Shown: in pieces, positions 42,312 to 50,788 of the stretch | Numbering within the stretch: the first letter of the stretch is position 1 | Layout: the number at the start of each line of letters is the position of its first letter | Assembly: GCF_000166275.1 (NCBI RefSeq) | Contig: NZ_CM001023.1 | Coordinates: 3,475,001-3,539,000 of the forward strand | Length of the DNA: 64,000 bases | Source of the DNA: Algoriphagus machipongonensis | GTDB taxonomy: Bacteria; Bacteroidota; Bacteroidia; Cytophagales; Cyclobacteriaceae | Reading direction: 5' to 3' | Made by a program: the position numbers and the translations under genes | The notes under the pieces: model-generated | Told to the model about the DNA's origin: nothing | The model's input: the letters and a program-made list of their open reading frames with translations, nothing else | Database searches by the model: none

Positions 42312-43616
42312 CTATTGAACCAATAAGGTTTCTTTTATTCCTAAAGCTAATTTTTCATCGACTCCTGCCAGCTTTGCAAATTCAAGCCAACGACTGACAG
42401 TCGATTTTACTTGTTTTATTTTTTCCTCCGGCTTTTTGATATTCATGTTTTTGGCGATGAGCAAAAAGTCCTCATCTGATATATTTTCGCGTTTACCATT
42501 GACAGATAAAGATTGCGAACTCACCCAAAGACTTCCAGGTCGATAAGCATGGCAAATATCATAGGCTGGTGAAAGCCTCCATTTTCCATCTTGATCCATT
42601 AAAAAAGCAAAATTCTTAGTATGGTCATCACAATTTCTCGCCAGCACGTTGAAAAGCATTCGGATATACATTTGTTCTGCTTCAGGATAACTTAGCCTGA
42701 GCATTCTCATTGTTTCAAAGACTTGCTCATAGCTATAATCCCCTACCTGGTTGAAGTCAAAATGCCTTAGCCCACATAGACTTTGCATGTGGATTTTATC
42801 TCCATTTTCCTTCCGGTCAAATCTTTTAGTCATAAAGTGAGCACGCCCATTTTCTTCCAACAACCGGCATTCGCTCATCTCCACCCCTGCCTCTAAAGCC
42901 ATGAGATAATATGCCATTTCCACTCTTCCATATCCTACTGTCGCTCCAAATTGGGAATCATGAACTCCATCAAACTTGATAATCCAATAGGAGAATCCTT
43001 TTGGCGCTTTTACTTGCCCGCTTTTTACTGCTCCAGTAGACGGGTTATACGCAATGACAGCCTTTGCTCTTGCTCCACCTGCAGAAGTACCAATTTTCAG
43101 GATGTCTGACAAAGCCGATTGTTCTTCTGTATCGAGGTTTGACTGAAAGTCAAGCCTCGAGTTTAGGATTTTCCCCGCAATCCCGACGAGGCTTTCTATT
43201 TCCACAGAACTGGCCCTTACTAACTCTTTTCGCAAAGAAGGTCTGATCTCCAATGCTCCAACTCCCCGCTTTCCAATAAAACAAAGCTGCTCCACGGGGT
43301 TAAGACTGTCGCTTGCTCGCCCATTTTGCACGAGCCATGCATTGATCAATTGATTTCCATACTTGTCAGGTAGCATATCTGCCAATAAGCCCGGAAGTCC
43401 TTGGAAAGTGTTGTAAGCATCCCCTCTCGATTTCCTTAACTCCGGGAATTGAAAAATCTTCCTTCCCTGTGACAAAGGCATTTTTACAGGAGAAATATCT
43501 AAGCCGGTTCGAAGAAACTCCCGATCATATTCAAAGCTTGCCAATTGATCCTGCTCATCCCATAAAATAGCCCCGGCCAATTGATCCCAAATCCATATTT
43601 CTGCTGCTACTACCAT
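42312..43616 (-). CDS. hipA: HipA-type serine/threonine kinase toxin
   Basis: Toxin kinase of a type II toxin-antitoxin pair; E. coli HipA phosphorylates glutamyl-tRNA synthetase and causes dormancy. The N-subdomain 1 (about 8-120, DQLAGAILWDEQDQLASFEYDREFL) and the kinase core are present. The Gly-rich loop with the autophosphorylation-type Ser178 is TSAGGARAKA, the catalytic Asp330/Asn335 are in ARNCDDHTKN, and the metal-binding Asp353 is in LSPAYD. At 434 residues it is full length with the key residues intact, so it should be active. Its ATG overlaps the hipB stop by 7 bases, showing translational coupling. Target of this HipA is not deducible. Confidence 0.94.
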   Translation of the reverse strand: MVVAAEIWIWDQLAGAILWDEQDQLASFEYDREFLRTGLDISPVKMPLSQGRKIFQFPELRKSRGDAYNTFQGLPGLLADMLPDKYGNQLINAWLVQNGRASDSLNPVEQLCFIGKRGVGALEIRPSLRKELVRASSVEIESLVGIAGKILNSRLDFQSNLDTEEQSALSDILKIGTSAGGARAKAVIAYNPSTGAVKSGQVKAPKGFSYWIIKFDGVHDSQFGATVGYGRVEMAYYLMALEAGVEMSECRLLEENGRAHFMTKRFDRKENGDKIHMQSLCGLRHFDFNQVGDYSYEQVFETMRMLRLSYPEAEQMYIRMLFNVLARNCDDHTKNFAFLMDQDGKWRLSPAYDICHAYRPGSLWVSSQSLSVNGKRENISDEDFLLIAKNMNIKKPEEKIKQVKSTVSRWLEFAKLAGVDEKLALGIKETLLVQ

Positions 43617-43945
43617 TCGGAAGGAGGATTATCAGCTGCCAAATCTGAATTACGAACCCGCTGTCGATCCTGCTTCTTTTGAAGCTTGATGTACTCCATC
43701 GGGCTCACCGTGTTTTTCAACTCAAAAGCCTCTAACCACTGCAACTGATCCAAAACTCGGAGCACTTGAATCAAAGTGATGAGATTAACTTTCTCTCCTC
43801 GCTCCAAAAGACTGAGGGTAGATCTGCTAATCCCTGCCTCCGTAGAAAGCTGCTCCTGTGATTTTTGCTGAGCGATGCGCTCTGCCTTAACAAAGGCGCC
43901 GATCTTATCAAGAATCTGTATGTCACTTAAACTATTATAATGCAT
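43610..43945 (-). CDS. hipB: HipB-type antitoxin, XRE helix-turn-helix
   Basis: A 111-residue DNA-binding antitoxin. The helix-turn-helix is AQQKSQEQLSTEAGISRSTLSLLERGEKV (about 26-54), followed by a helical dimerisation region and a charged C-terminal tail (KKQDRQRVRNSDLA) of the type that reaches into HipA. It would neutralise HipA and repress the hipBA promoter by binding the four palindromes just upstream, one of which overlaps its own start codon. The ATG at 43945 is the only start consistent with that box. Stop overlaps hipA by 7 bases. Confidence 0.92.
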   Translation of the reverse strand: MHYNSLSDIQILDKIGAFVKAERIAQQKSQEQLSTEAGISRSTLSLLERGEKVNLITLIQVLRVLDQLQWLEAFELKNTVSPMEYIKLQKKQDRQRVRNSDLAADNPPSEW

Positions 43946-44074
43946 GAGATATCATTCTTTATATACAAAAATAAAGATATTGAATGATAAATCATACATA
44001 AAATTAAAAATAAAATGAATGAAAAATCATTCAATAAGTTAAAAATAGAATATTAATGAATGATAAATCATTCA
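43941..44074. promoter_or_regulatory. Four-copy palindromic operator array upstream of hipBA
   Basis: Four 18-bp near-palindromes with consensus TGAATGATAAATCATTCA occur at 43941-43958 (TGCATGAGATATCATTCT), 43981-43998 (TGAATGATAAATCATACA), 44016-44033 (TGAATGAAAAATCATTCA) and 44057-44074 (perfect). Centre-to-centre distances are 40, 35 and 41 bases. The first covers the hipB start codon and the last covers the helicase stop codon. Multiple operators for a HipB dimer upstream of hipBA are known in E. coli, where the sites have a different sequence (TATCCN8GGATA). Binding by this HipB is inference. Confidence 0.85.
43966..43973 (-). promoter_or_regulatory. -7 box (TATTTTTG) of the hipBA promoter
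   Basis: On the minus strand an exact TAnnTTTG match lies between the first and second palindromes, with its inner edge 20 bases from the hipB ATG. Occupation of either neighbouring palindrome would block RNA polymerase. Confidence 0.6.
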
Positions 44075-47000
44075 ACCAAATATGATCTACTCCATTTCCA
44101 CTCCCAATTCCATCCTTTTTGCTCTAAAATGATCGGGTGATATGCCAAAGCTGCTTTCGCTGTAGGAGCATTAAAAAACCGTTGATCATCGGTCAAAATA
44201 GCGGTATTCTCTCCATTCTCATTAAGTTGAATCAAATCCATCACCGTAGAAGGAATATCTTTAGAATAGGTAGAGTTGGCCTTAAGCAACTTATTCTTCA
44301 GGCTCCAACTCAATTCGTAACCTGTTGCAGGAAGTTCAGCATATACGATTTTCGTTCCAGCACTTTGTTCTTTCGCAAAAGCCAAATACTTGGAATACAT
44401 CTTTAATCCGGGATTTTCCAATTGCTTGGGACGAAAATCCATAGCCTCTAAACTACTTACCACATGCATTACTTTTCTTGCTCTAGAAATAGCCACATTC
44501 AACCTGTTTACACCACCTGACTTCCCAAGAAGACCAAAATTAGTCATCAACTTCCCTTCCCTATTGGGGCCATAGCCCAAGGATAAAATCACCTGATCAA
44601 ATTCATCTCCCTGCACATTTTCAATATTTCTAACTTTTATCGACTCCTCCTGATACCCTGCCTCCCATAGCATTTCACCAATCATCTCCATCTGAAAATA
44701 ATTACCTGTGACAATCCCAATCGTATCATGAGCAGCAGCGTTTCTGATTTTTTGAACGATTTCCAAAACTGCTTCCCCTTCCATAAGATTGGTTTGGTTC
44801 TCCCAAACTCCTTCCACTTTCCTCCAAGTAATCGCAGGATCTCCCTTTTTTACGGTTTGGTAATCTGGTAAAACCTCCAACTTTTCGTCGTAAAAATGCG
44901 CATTGGAGAAATGAATAAGAGCAGGATCAGAAGAACGGTAATGCCCATTTAATTGCCTTTTTTCAAAGAAATAGCCAGCTAACTCCAATAGTGACTCAGA
45001 CTCGTATTCTACTCCTTCTTCATCTGCTTCCCATTTCATCTGGTAAAAATCAGAAGGTCTCAACTGTTTAGAGTCACCAACCACCACCACTTGTTCACCT
45101 CTCCACATAGCAGGTAAGCCTCGCTCCACTTGACATTGAGAAGCCTCATCAAAGATCACCAAATCAAATTTTTCCGAGATTGGAAAAAGTGCAGAAACCG
45201 TTTCTGGACTCGCCAGCCAACAAGGCATTAGCTTAAATACTTCTTCACCTAACTCTTCAACAAGCTTTCGAATGGGCCATTTTTGCCTTTTTTTACTCAC
45301 CTGATGCAGCAACTCCCGATAAGTAACCCTATTCCCCAGTCGGTTAAACACCAATTCAGAATTCATTTGCTCTCGGAGCCTAAGCAAGGCAAAGTCCTTT
45401 GAAATCTGTCTTTTTTCTAAAATGGAAGTTTTCAAACTATCCATTTCCTTACTGATCTTCAAACTTCCTGCTTCAGCGAGCACCGGAAATCTTTTCTCTA
45501 TTTCAGAAATCCATGTTAAATACCAAGAGTCTTCTATAACCTGCAACTGCTCCTCCGTAGAATTTGAATGAAACTCCTCTTCCACCTTCTCTGCCAATAA
45601 CTTTTTGGAAGGATCCCAAGAATCTAAAAACCCATCAAATGCCTGCAAATCGGTAAAAAGTTGATTTAAATTCGAAGTTTCTACCTGCACTTGGTCAAAT
45701 AGTAACCCTTCAATCTGACTAGCGCTGAGGTAATGTTTCCAAGAAACCACCTTCCTTTCGAAATCTTGAAAATGCTTAAAAACAAACCCACATTGATGTA
45801 TAAATAATCTGGGCTTTTTAGAAAAGTCTAAAAGATTCACAAAATCTGGGATGTTTGCCAATAACCTTTCCCATTCTAAAACCTCTTCAATTTCTTCTAG
45901 GGTCTTTTCTAAGTCTAAAACATCAGGCTGAAGAGTCCCCAACTTTGGTAGCTTCTGGATTTCCTTTTCCCATTTTTTGAGATTCCAAAAATCCTCACTT
46001 GCTAAGGCTAGGTTGTCAGAATTGAATTTTATACCATAGGTATCAAACCAAGCCTTTACAAGCGGAAATTCCTTGCTTTTAAAAGGAAGCAATACCCTAT
46101 TCAGCCATGAACCCATTTTTGATTCAAGAGTTTGAAACTCCTCTTCCAAACCTTCTAAGCTAGCTGGATGCCCAAAATGATTTTGATTAATTACTGATCT
46201 CGCTGAATTTAACACAACTTGAACTTCATTCAAATAATGTTTGGTTTGAGAAGAAAATGCTATTTCTAAGGCTAAAGAAGAGTTTTTTAAGGATTCTAAT
46301 CTTGTTTTTGCTTGAAGAATTTGCGCAGAATATACTTTGCCATGGACGATCCCAGACTCCATCCTATCAATCACTTCCCCGCCTAAACCTTCTTCTTTTT
46401 TGACTTTTTCAAAAGCCACAACTTCTTCGATTACATTTTGAATGGAAGAAAAATGCTCGGGATGGAAATGAGAAAACGATAGCCTCTTCTCCCAAAAACT
46501 GTCTTTAAATTTGTATTGAAAATCCCTGTAAAGCTCAAACTCCTTTTTGAACTCATTCAATTGACCCCAATTCAAGTGAAGGAATTCAGAGGCGTTTAAA
46601 GTAGGATTATTTAGCCCCGTCATCTGCAAGTACATTGCTTTAATGGGCAACCCAGCCAAATCAGTATCCCTTAATGCAGTCCTTAGCTCCTCTCCTTTTT
46701 CAGAAAGCAGCTGTATCGTTTTCGAGTGATTTGAAATCTCCCTTTCCAAAAAGATGGAATCAATACCCCGATTAATTTCCTGGTATTTTTCAATAGACTC
46801 GATCTGGGATTTAATTTTTTTAAATAGGTCTTTTCGATCTGTTTTAAAATCATGTACCAAAGCCAAAAACTCTCCAAAACCTACACTTTCCAACCGGTTA
46901 TAGACTACATCCAGTGCTGCTCTCTTTTGTGAAACGACCAACACTTTTTTCCCTCTAGCAATAAAATCCGAAACCAAATTGGCTATTAATTGGGATTTTC

Positions 47001-47937
47001 CTGTGCCCGGAGGTCCTTCCACCACTAAGCTTTTACCTTGCCTTACTGCGTGCAACACACTTTCTTGGGAGGCATCCAAAGGAAAAACTGGAAATAAGCG
47101 ATTTTCCGGGGGTACATTCCCATAAGCTTCCCGAGCATATTTTGACTGGAAAAGCTCTTCAAGAGTCAAATCACTAAAATGCTCAAGCAAATAATCATAC
47201 TCTCTCAAAAGGAAACTTCCTTTTTGAGAAAACTGCCCCAGAACAGCGTAAGTCTTTAAGCTGATTTTACCATCTTGAAATTTTCCTTCATCAATAGATT
47301 TTTGAGAAGTAGGAAAAGTAAGCACACGGTTTTCAAACAAACTTGAGCTCAGCTGAATTTTAAAATGCTTCTCTAAAATCTTAGCGAGCCCGATTCTGAA
47401 TTCAGTAGGCTCTTTTGGAAGCATTTCCAATTCATTCTCCAATAATTCTATGGGAAGATTTTCTTGATAGGCTTTGCTATATGCCAAAAGAAAAGCCTGA
47501 TTCCATTGCCAGGATGCACTCGCAGATAAATACCATGTATCTTTTTCTTTGAGCAAGGAAACCTGTCGCATCAAGACAGGTGCACGAAGCACTTGACCAT
47601 TGATCATTTTCCCCTCTAAGTACGGCCACGCCAAATTCAGGGAATGATCTCCTGTCTCCTCCAAGGTTAGCTGATTTCTAAACTCAACTCTAGAAAGGGT
47701 TTTAGAAAGCTGATTCACCAAGGCCATCCTTGGATCCACGGTAGGGATAACAGCTATTTTTTTCTTTCCTGAAAGCAGGCTTTCAATAAGTGAAAATGCA
47801 GGCTCGCCATTCAAAAAATCTAAACTTTGAAGATCTATTAAACCTGAATTTAACGTTTTAGGTAGGTATAATGACTTGTTTTTGGAGGACAAGTCGGTCA
47901 GTCTGTTTAGGTAAGTTTGAAAGACAGACTCATTCAT
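44068..47937 (-). CDS. DUF4011/UPF1-like superfamily 1 helicase with C-terminal decayed nuclease-like domain
   Basis: A 1289-residue cytoplasmic protein. The N-terminal DUF4011-like region opens LNRLTDLSSKNKSLYLPK. The SF1 Walker A is EGPPGTGKSQLIAN (about 307-320), the DEAS box (VIFDEASQC) is at about residue 930, then GDSKQLRPSDFY at about 952, and motifs V and VI are NVQGDEFDQVILSL and GGVNRLNVAISRARK. A 500-residue coiled insertion separates Walker A from DEAS. The last 90 residues (ILTDDQRFFNAPTAK ... LEQKGWNWEWKWS) have the shape of the Vsr/MTES_1575 nuclease-like domain of related helicases, but I do not see its full catalytic set. Related helicases occur in defence systems. It abuts the upstream SDR gene (TAAATG) and precedes hipBA. 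Confidence 0.85.
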   Translation of the reverse strand: MNESVFQTYLNRLTDLSSKNKSLYLPKTLNSGLIDLQSLDFLNGEPAFSLIESLLSGKKKIAVIPTVDPRMALVNQLSKTLSRVEFRNQLTLEETGDHSLNLAWPYLEGKMINGQVLRAPVLMRQVSLLKEKDTWYLSASASWQWNQAFLLAYSKAYQENLPIELLENELEMLPKEPTEFRIGLAKILEKHFKIQLSSSLFENRVLTFPTSQKSIDEGKFQDGKISLKTYAVLGQFSQKGSFLLREYDYLLEHFSDLTLEELFQSKYAREAYGNVPPENRLFPVFPLDASQESVLHAVRQGKSLVVEGPPGTGKSQLIANLVSDFIARGKKVLVVSQKRAALDVVYNRLESVGFGEFLALVHDFKTDRKDLFKKIKSQIESIEKYQEINRGIDSIFLEREISNHSKTIQLLSEKGEELRTALRDTDLAGLPIKAMYLQMTGLNNPTLNASEFLHLNWGQLNEFKKEFELYRDFQYKFKDSFWEKRLSFSHFHPEHFSSIQNVIEEVVAFEKVKKEEGLGGEVIDRMESGIVHGKVYSAQILQAKTRLESLKNSSLALEIAFSSQTKHYLNEVQVVLNSARSVINQNHFGHPASLEGLEEEFQTLESKMGSWLNRVLLPFKSKEFPLVKAWFDTYGIKFNSDNLALASEDFWNLKKWEKEIQKLPKLGTLQPDVLDLEKTLEEIEEVLEWERLLANIPDFVNLLDFSKKPRLFIHQCGFVFKHFQDFERKVVSWKHYLSASQIEGLLFDQVQVETSNLNQLFTDLQAFDGFLDSWDPSKKLLAEKVEEEFHSNSTEEQLQVIEDSWYLTWISEIEKRFPVLAEAGSLKISKEMDSLKTSILEKRQISKDFALLRLREQMNSELVFNRLGNRVTYRELLHQVSKKRQKWPIRKLVEELGEEVFKLMPCWLASPETVSALFPISEKFDLVIFDEASQCQVERGLPAMWRGEQVVVVGDSKQLRPSDFYQMKWEADEEGVEYESESLLELAGYFFEKRQLNGHYRSSDPALIHFSNAHFYDEKLEVLPDYQTVKKGDPAITWRKVEGVWENQTNLMEGEAVLEIVQKIRNAAAHDTIGIVTGNYFQMEMIGEMLWEAGYQEESIKVRNIENVQGDEFDQVILSLGYGPNREGKLMTNFGLLGKSGGVNRLNVAISRARKVMHVVSSLEAMDFRPKQLENPGLKMYSKYLAFAKEQSAGTKIVYAELPATGYELSWSLKNKLLKANSTYSKDIPSTVMDLIQLNENGENTAILTDDQRFFNAPTAKAALAYHPIILEQKGWNWEWKWSRSYLVE

Positions 47938-48750
47938 TTAATTAAATGGAGATTCAGGTTCCTTTGCCATTTCCCGATAGACCACCCCATCCATAATCCC
48001 CGGAATCCACTTGTTTAAAAATACCGCAAGTTTTCCCTGCGTCGTCAAGACCAAATCCCTTTTCCTCTTTTTGGTGGCTTTCAATATTGCCTGTGCAACA
48101 TCTTCAGAAGACATCATGTTTGCTTCATCTCTAGGAGAAGCTCCCTGAGTTTCACCTGTAGCTGTCAATGCATTATTTCGAATGTTGGATGCTGTAAATC
48201 CAGGAGAGGCTACCAAAATATGTACTCCTTTGTGCATGACTTCTGTTCGCAGGGATTCAAAGAAGCCATTCATTGCATATTTACTCGCAGAGTAAGCAGT
48301 TCTTGCCGGAGTTCCTCTATAGCCATTGATCGAAGAAATCCCTACGATAGAACCTCGGTTCTCCATGATGGAAGGCAAACAGTATTTGGTGGCATAGACA
48401 GTCCCCCAGAAATTAGTGTCCATCACCTTTCTAAAGACTTCCATTTCTAAATCCTGGAACAGGGCTCGCATAGAAATTCCGGCATTATTGATCAAAACAT
48501 CAATTCTACCAAATTTGGCAAGAACCTCCTCAGCCATTTTTTTATTATCTGCTTCGGATCCAGCATCAGCTAAAATCGCCAAAACCTCAATTCCTGCATC
48601 AGCAAGAATTTTTCTTTCCACTTCTAGCTTTTCCTTATTACGTCCTGTAATGGCAATTTTTGCCCCTTTGCAACCAAAAGCTTTAGCACAAGCAGCTCCA
48701 ATTCCTGAAGTGGCTCCTGTTACGACTACGACTCTGTTTTTAAGTTCCAT
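47938..48750 (-). CDS. Short-chain dehydrogenase/reductase (classical SDR)
   Basis: A 270-residue NAD(P)-dependent Rossmann-fold oxidoreductase. The cofactor motif is VTGATSGIGAACAKAF (about 9-24), NNAGIS is at about 87-92, and the catalytic Tyr-x3-Lys is in TAYSASKYAMNG with the upstream Ser in VGISSINGY. The C-terminal tail with KWIPGIMDGVVYREMAKEPESPF resembles SDRs of lipid metabolism, but substrate is unknown. I use ATG at 48750 (MELKNRVVVV); the frame opens six residues earlier. Its stop codon abuts the helicase ATG directly, so the pair is probably cotranscribed. Confidence 0.9.
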   Translation of the reverse strand: MELKNRVVVVTGATSGIGAACAKAFGCKGAKIAITGRNKEKLEVERKILADAGIEVLAILADAGSEADNKKMAEEVLAKFGRIDVLINNAGISMRALFQDLEMEVFRKVMDTNFWGTVYATKYCLPSIMENRGSIVGISSINGYRGTPARTAYSASKYAMNGFFESLRTEVMHKGVHILVASPGFTASNIRNNALTATGETQGASPRDEANMMSSEDVAQAILKATKKRKRDLVLTTQGKLAVFLNKWIPGIMDGVVYREMAKEPESPFN

Positions 48751-48845
48751 GGATGTACAATGTCTCAAAGATAGTCAAAACAAAAAAAATCAATGGATAG
48801 TGCCACCTTTTAAACAGGTATTTTCTTTGGCCCTAGGTTTTTCCC

Positions 48846-48853
48846 TAATTTTG
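48846..48853 (+). promoter_or_regulatory. -7 box (TAATTTTG) ahead of rlmD
   Basis: Exact TAnnTTTG match, with a TTTG at 48826-48829 (16-base spacer, slightly short). The box ends 5 bases before the ATG at 48859, so the transcript would begin at or just inside that codon. Either the mRNA is leaderless or the true start is the ATG at 48871. Confidence 0.5.
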
Positions 48854-48858
48854 TGCCC

Positions 48859-50265
48859 ATGTCGCGTAAAATGAAAAACAAAGTTGTCACAAATTTACCC
48901 ATAGAGCGAATTGCTACTGAAGGTAAATGTGTGGGACACCACGATGGGAAAGTCGTCTTTGTATCCGGAGTGGCCCCAGGAGATGTGGTGGATGTAAGAA
49001 TTACCAAAGGTCGTAGTTCTTTTATGGAAGGTGAACCCGTAAAATTCCATCAATACTCCAAAGATAGAGTAGAAGCTTTTTGCTCTCATTTTGGCACTTG
49101 TGGTGGGTGCAAATGGCAACATATTAATTATGAATTGCAAAAGAACTATAAAAGGCAGCAGGTATTAGACCAATTCCAAAGGATTGCCAAGGTGGAGACA
49201 CCAGAGATATCTCCAATTGTTGGTTCAGAAAAAACCACTTATTACAGAAATAAGCTCGATTTTACTTTCAGTAACAAGAAATGGTTGACACTGGAGCAGA
49301 TTCAATCTGAGGATGAATTTGACAGAAATGCTTTAGGATTCCATATTCCTAAGATGTTTGACAAGATCGTTGATGTCGATCACTGTTACCTTCAAGGCGG
49401 AATTTCAAATGATGTCAGAAATGAACTGAGAGCTTTCGCATTGGAAAATGAGCTCAGTTTTTATGATATCAGAAATCAAGTGGGCTTACTTCGAAACCTG
49501 ATCATAAGAACCACGAGCACGGGACAAACCATGGTCATCGTTCAGTTTGGAGAATCTGACTTAGAGTTGATCCCAAAAGTAATGGAGTTTTTAAAAATCA
49601 GATTCCCAGAAATTACCTCCTTGCTTTATGTGATCAATACCAAAGGCAATGAAACTTTCCATGATTTGGAGCTAGTCACGTATGCAGGTTTACCCTATAT
49701 AGAAGAAGAGATGGAAGGGTTAAAATTCCGAATCGGTCCCAAATCTTTCTATCAAACAAATTCCGAACAAGCTTACGAATTGTATAAGATTACTCGTGAT
49801 TTTGCAGAGTTAAAGGGTGACGAAATTGTCTATGATTTATACACTGGAACTGGGACAATTGCCAACTTTGTTGCCAAGAAAGCGAAGCAAGTAATCGGGG
49901 TAGAATATGTAGAAGCTGCTATAGCAGATGCCAAGATAAACTCGCAAATAAACGGAATCGAAAACACCCTGTTTTATGCCGGGGATATGAAAGAAATTTT
50001 AAACGATGAATTCATCGAAAACCATGCTGCTCCGGACGTCATTATTACGGATCCACCTAGGGCTGGAATGGATGAAAAAGTTGTTCAAATGTTGCTAAAA
50101 TTAGCTGCTCCAAAAATAGTTTATGTCTCCTGTAACCCTGCTACGCAGGCTAGAGATTTAGCACTTTTGGGTGAAAAATATGACGTGCAAAAAGTACAGC
50201 CAGTGGATATGTTTCCACAAACTTATCATGTTGAAAATGTCGTACTCTTAACTCTCAAAAAATGA
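48859..50265 (+). CDS. rlmD: 23S rRNA (uracil-C5)-methyltransferase RlmD-like
   Basis: SAM-dependent methyltransferase of the TrmA/RumA family with an Fe-S cluster, making m5U in 23S rRNA. A TRAM domain is at the N-terminus (about 10-65), then the cluster ligands Cys75, Cys81 and Cys84 in FCSHFGTCGGCKW with a fourth in DHCYLQ. The SAM-binding YDLYTGTGTIANFVAKKA, DPPRAGMDEK and the catalytic VSCNPATQARDL follow. The 468-residue length is normal. The reading frame could start at GTG 48853, but ATG 48859 (MSRKMKNK) resembles homologues best; ATG 48871 is possible given the promoter box. Which uridine it modifies (747 or 1939) is inference. The next gene overlaps by 4 bases. Confidence 0.9.
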   Translation: MSRKMKNKVVTNLPIERIATEGKCVGHHDGKVVFVSGVAPGDVVDVRITKGRSSFMEGEPVKFHQYSKDRVEAFCSHFGTCGGCKWQHINYELQKNYKRQQVLDQFQRIAKVETPEISPIVGSEKTTYYRNKLDFTFSNKKWLTLEQIQSEDEFDRNALGFHIPKMFDKIVDVDHCYLQGGISNDVRNELRAFALENELSFYDIRNQVGLLRNLIIRTTSTGQTMVIVQFGESDLELIPKVMEFLKIRFPEITSLLYVINTKGNETFHDLELVTYAGLPYIEEEMEGLKFRIGPKSFYQTNSEQAYELYKITRDFAELKGDEIVYDLYTGTGTIANFVAKKAKQVIGVEYVEAAIADAKINSQINGIENTLFYAGDMKEILNDEFIENHAAPDVIITDPPRAGMDEKVVQMLLKLAAPKIVYVSCNPATQARDLALLGEKYDVQKVQPVDMFPQTYHVENVVLLTLKK

Positions 50266-50639
50266 TTTCAGATTTTAACGATCCCGAATTGAGTGGGAAA
50301 TATTTGGGCACGATCACCCAGGATTTTGTAAAAATTTCAGATGTTTTGAAGGAAGCTTCTTACCAAATCAGGTCTAGAAAATTCTCAGATTACCCCATAT
50401 TTCCTATCTCCAAAGAGATACAACCTATCGGAAAAATCTTCCTGGGAAAGGATGAAAAAGACCTGGACTGGAATTACTTTATCACCTATGTAGATGAATT
50501 TGTCCAAAGAAAATTGATCTCCGAAGAGGCACTGGAAGAATTCCAAAAGGCTTATAAAGACCCTGATGAGTTCTGCTGCCTTTTTGTCATGGATGGTGCA
50601 TTTACGAGTTTTGTATACGTACCTTACCCGAATGATTGA
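50262..50639 (+). CDS. Conserved hypothetical protein coupled to rlmD
   Basis: A 125-residue cytoplasmic protein with no signal peptide or membrane segment; I do not recognise its family. It is acidic, with a mixed helix/strand pattern (SYQIRSRKFSDYPIFPIS, GKIFLGKDEKDLDWNYFITYVDEFVQRK) and a short hydrophobic C-terminal stretch (CCLFVMDGAFTSFVYVPYP). The start codon overlaps the rlmD stop (ATGA), so it is translationally coupled. A bidirectional terminator follows. Confidence 0.72.
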   Translation: MISDFNDPELSGKYLGTITQDFVKISDVLKEASYQIRSRKFSDYPIFPISKEIQPIGKIFLGKDEKDLDWNYFITYVDEFVQRKLISEEALEEFQKAYKDPDEFCCLFVMDGAFTSFVYVPYPND

Positions 50640-50656
50640 GAAAACTGACTCACATA

Positions 50657-50693
50657 AAAAAAGCTTTACCTTTAATTTAGGTAAAGCTTTTTT
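50657..50693. terminator. Strong bidirectional intrinsic terminator
   Basis: A 15-bp perfect stem (AAAAAAGCTTTACCT / AGGTAAAGCTTTTTT) encloses a 7-base loop and has A/T tracts on both sides, so it can end the rlmD transcript on the plus strand and thiL transcription on the minus strand. Confidence 0.92.
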
Positions 50694-50788
50694 ATTATCT
50701 GGGGATCAATAGATTATTAAAACCCAACTTAAGTCATTATTGACTACGTAAAATACTTAGAAATGGCTTTTTTACCTATCTAAGTAAC

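Noticed and set aside
42312..48750. Genomic island or prophage boundaries around the helicase-HipBA block
   Set aside because: I see no integrase, transposase, tRNA gene or direct repeats at the borders, and codon use looks like that of the neighbours by eye.
48416..48874. 152-residue plus-strand frame opposite the SDR gene
   Set aside because: It is antisense to conserved SDR motifs and shows no domain character.
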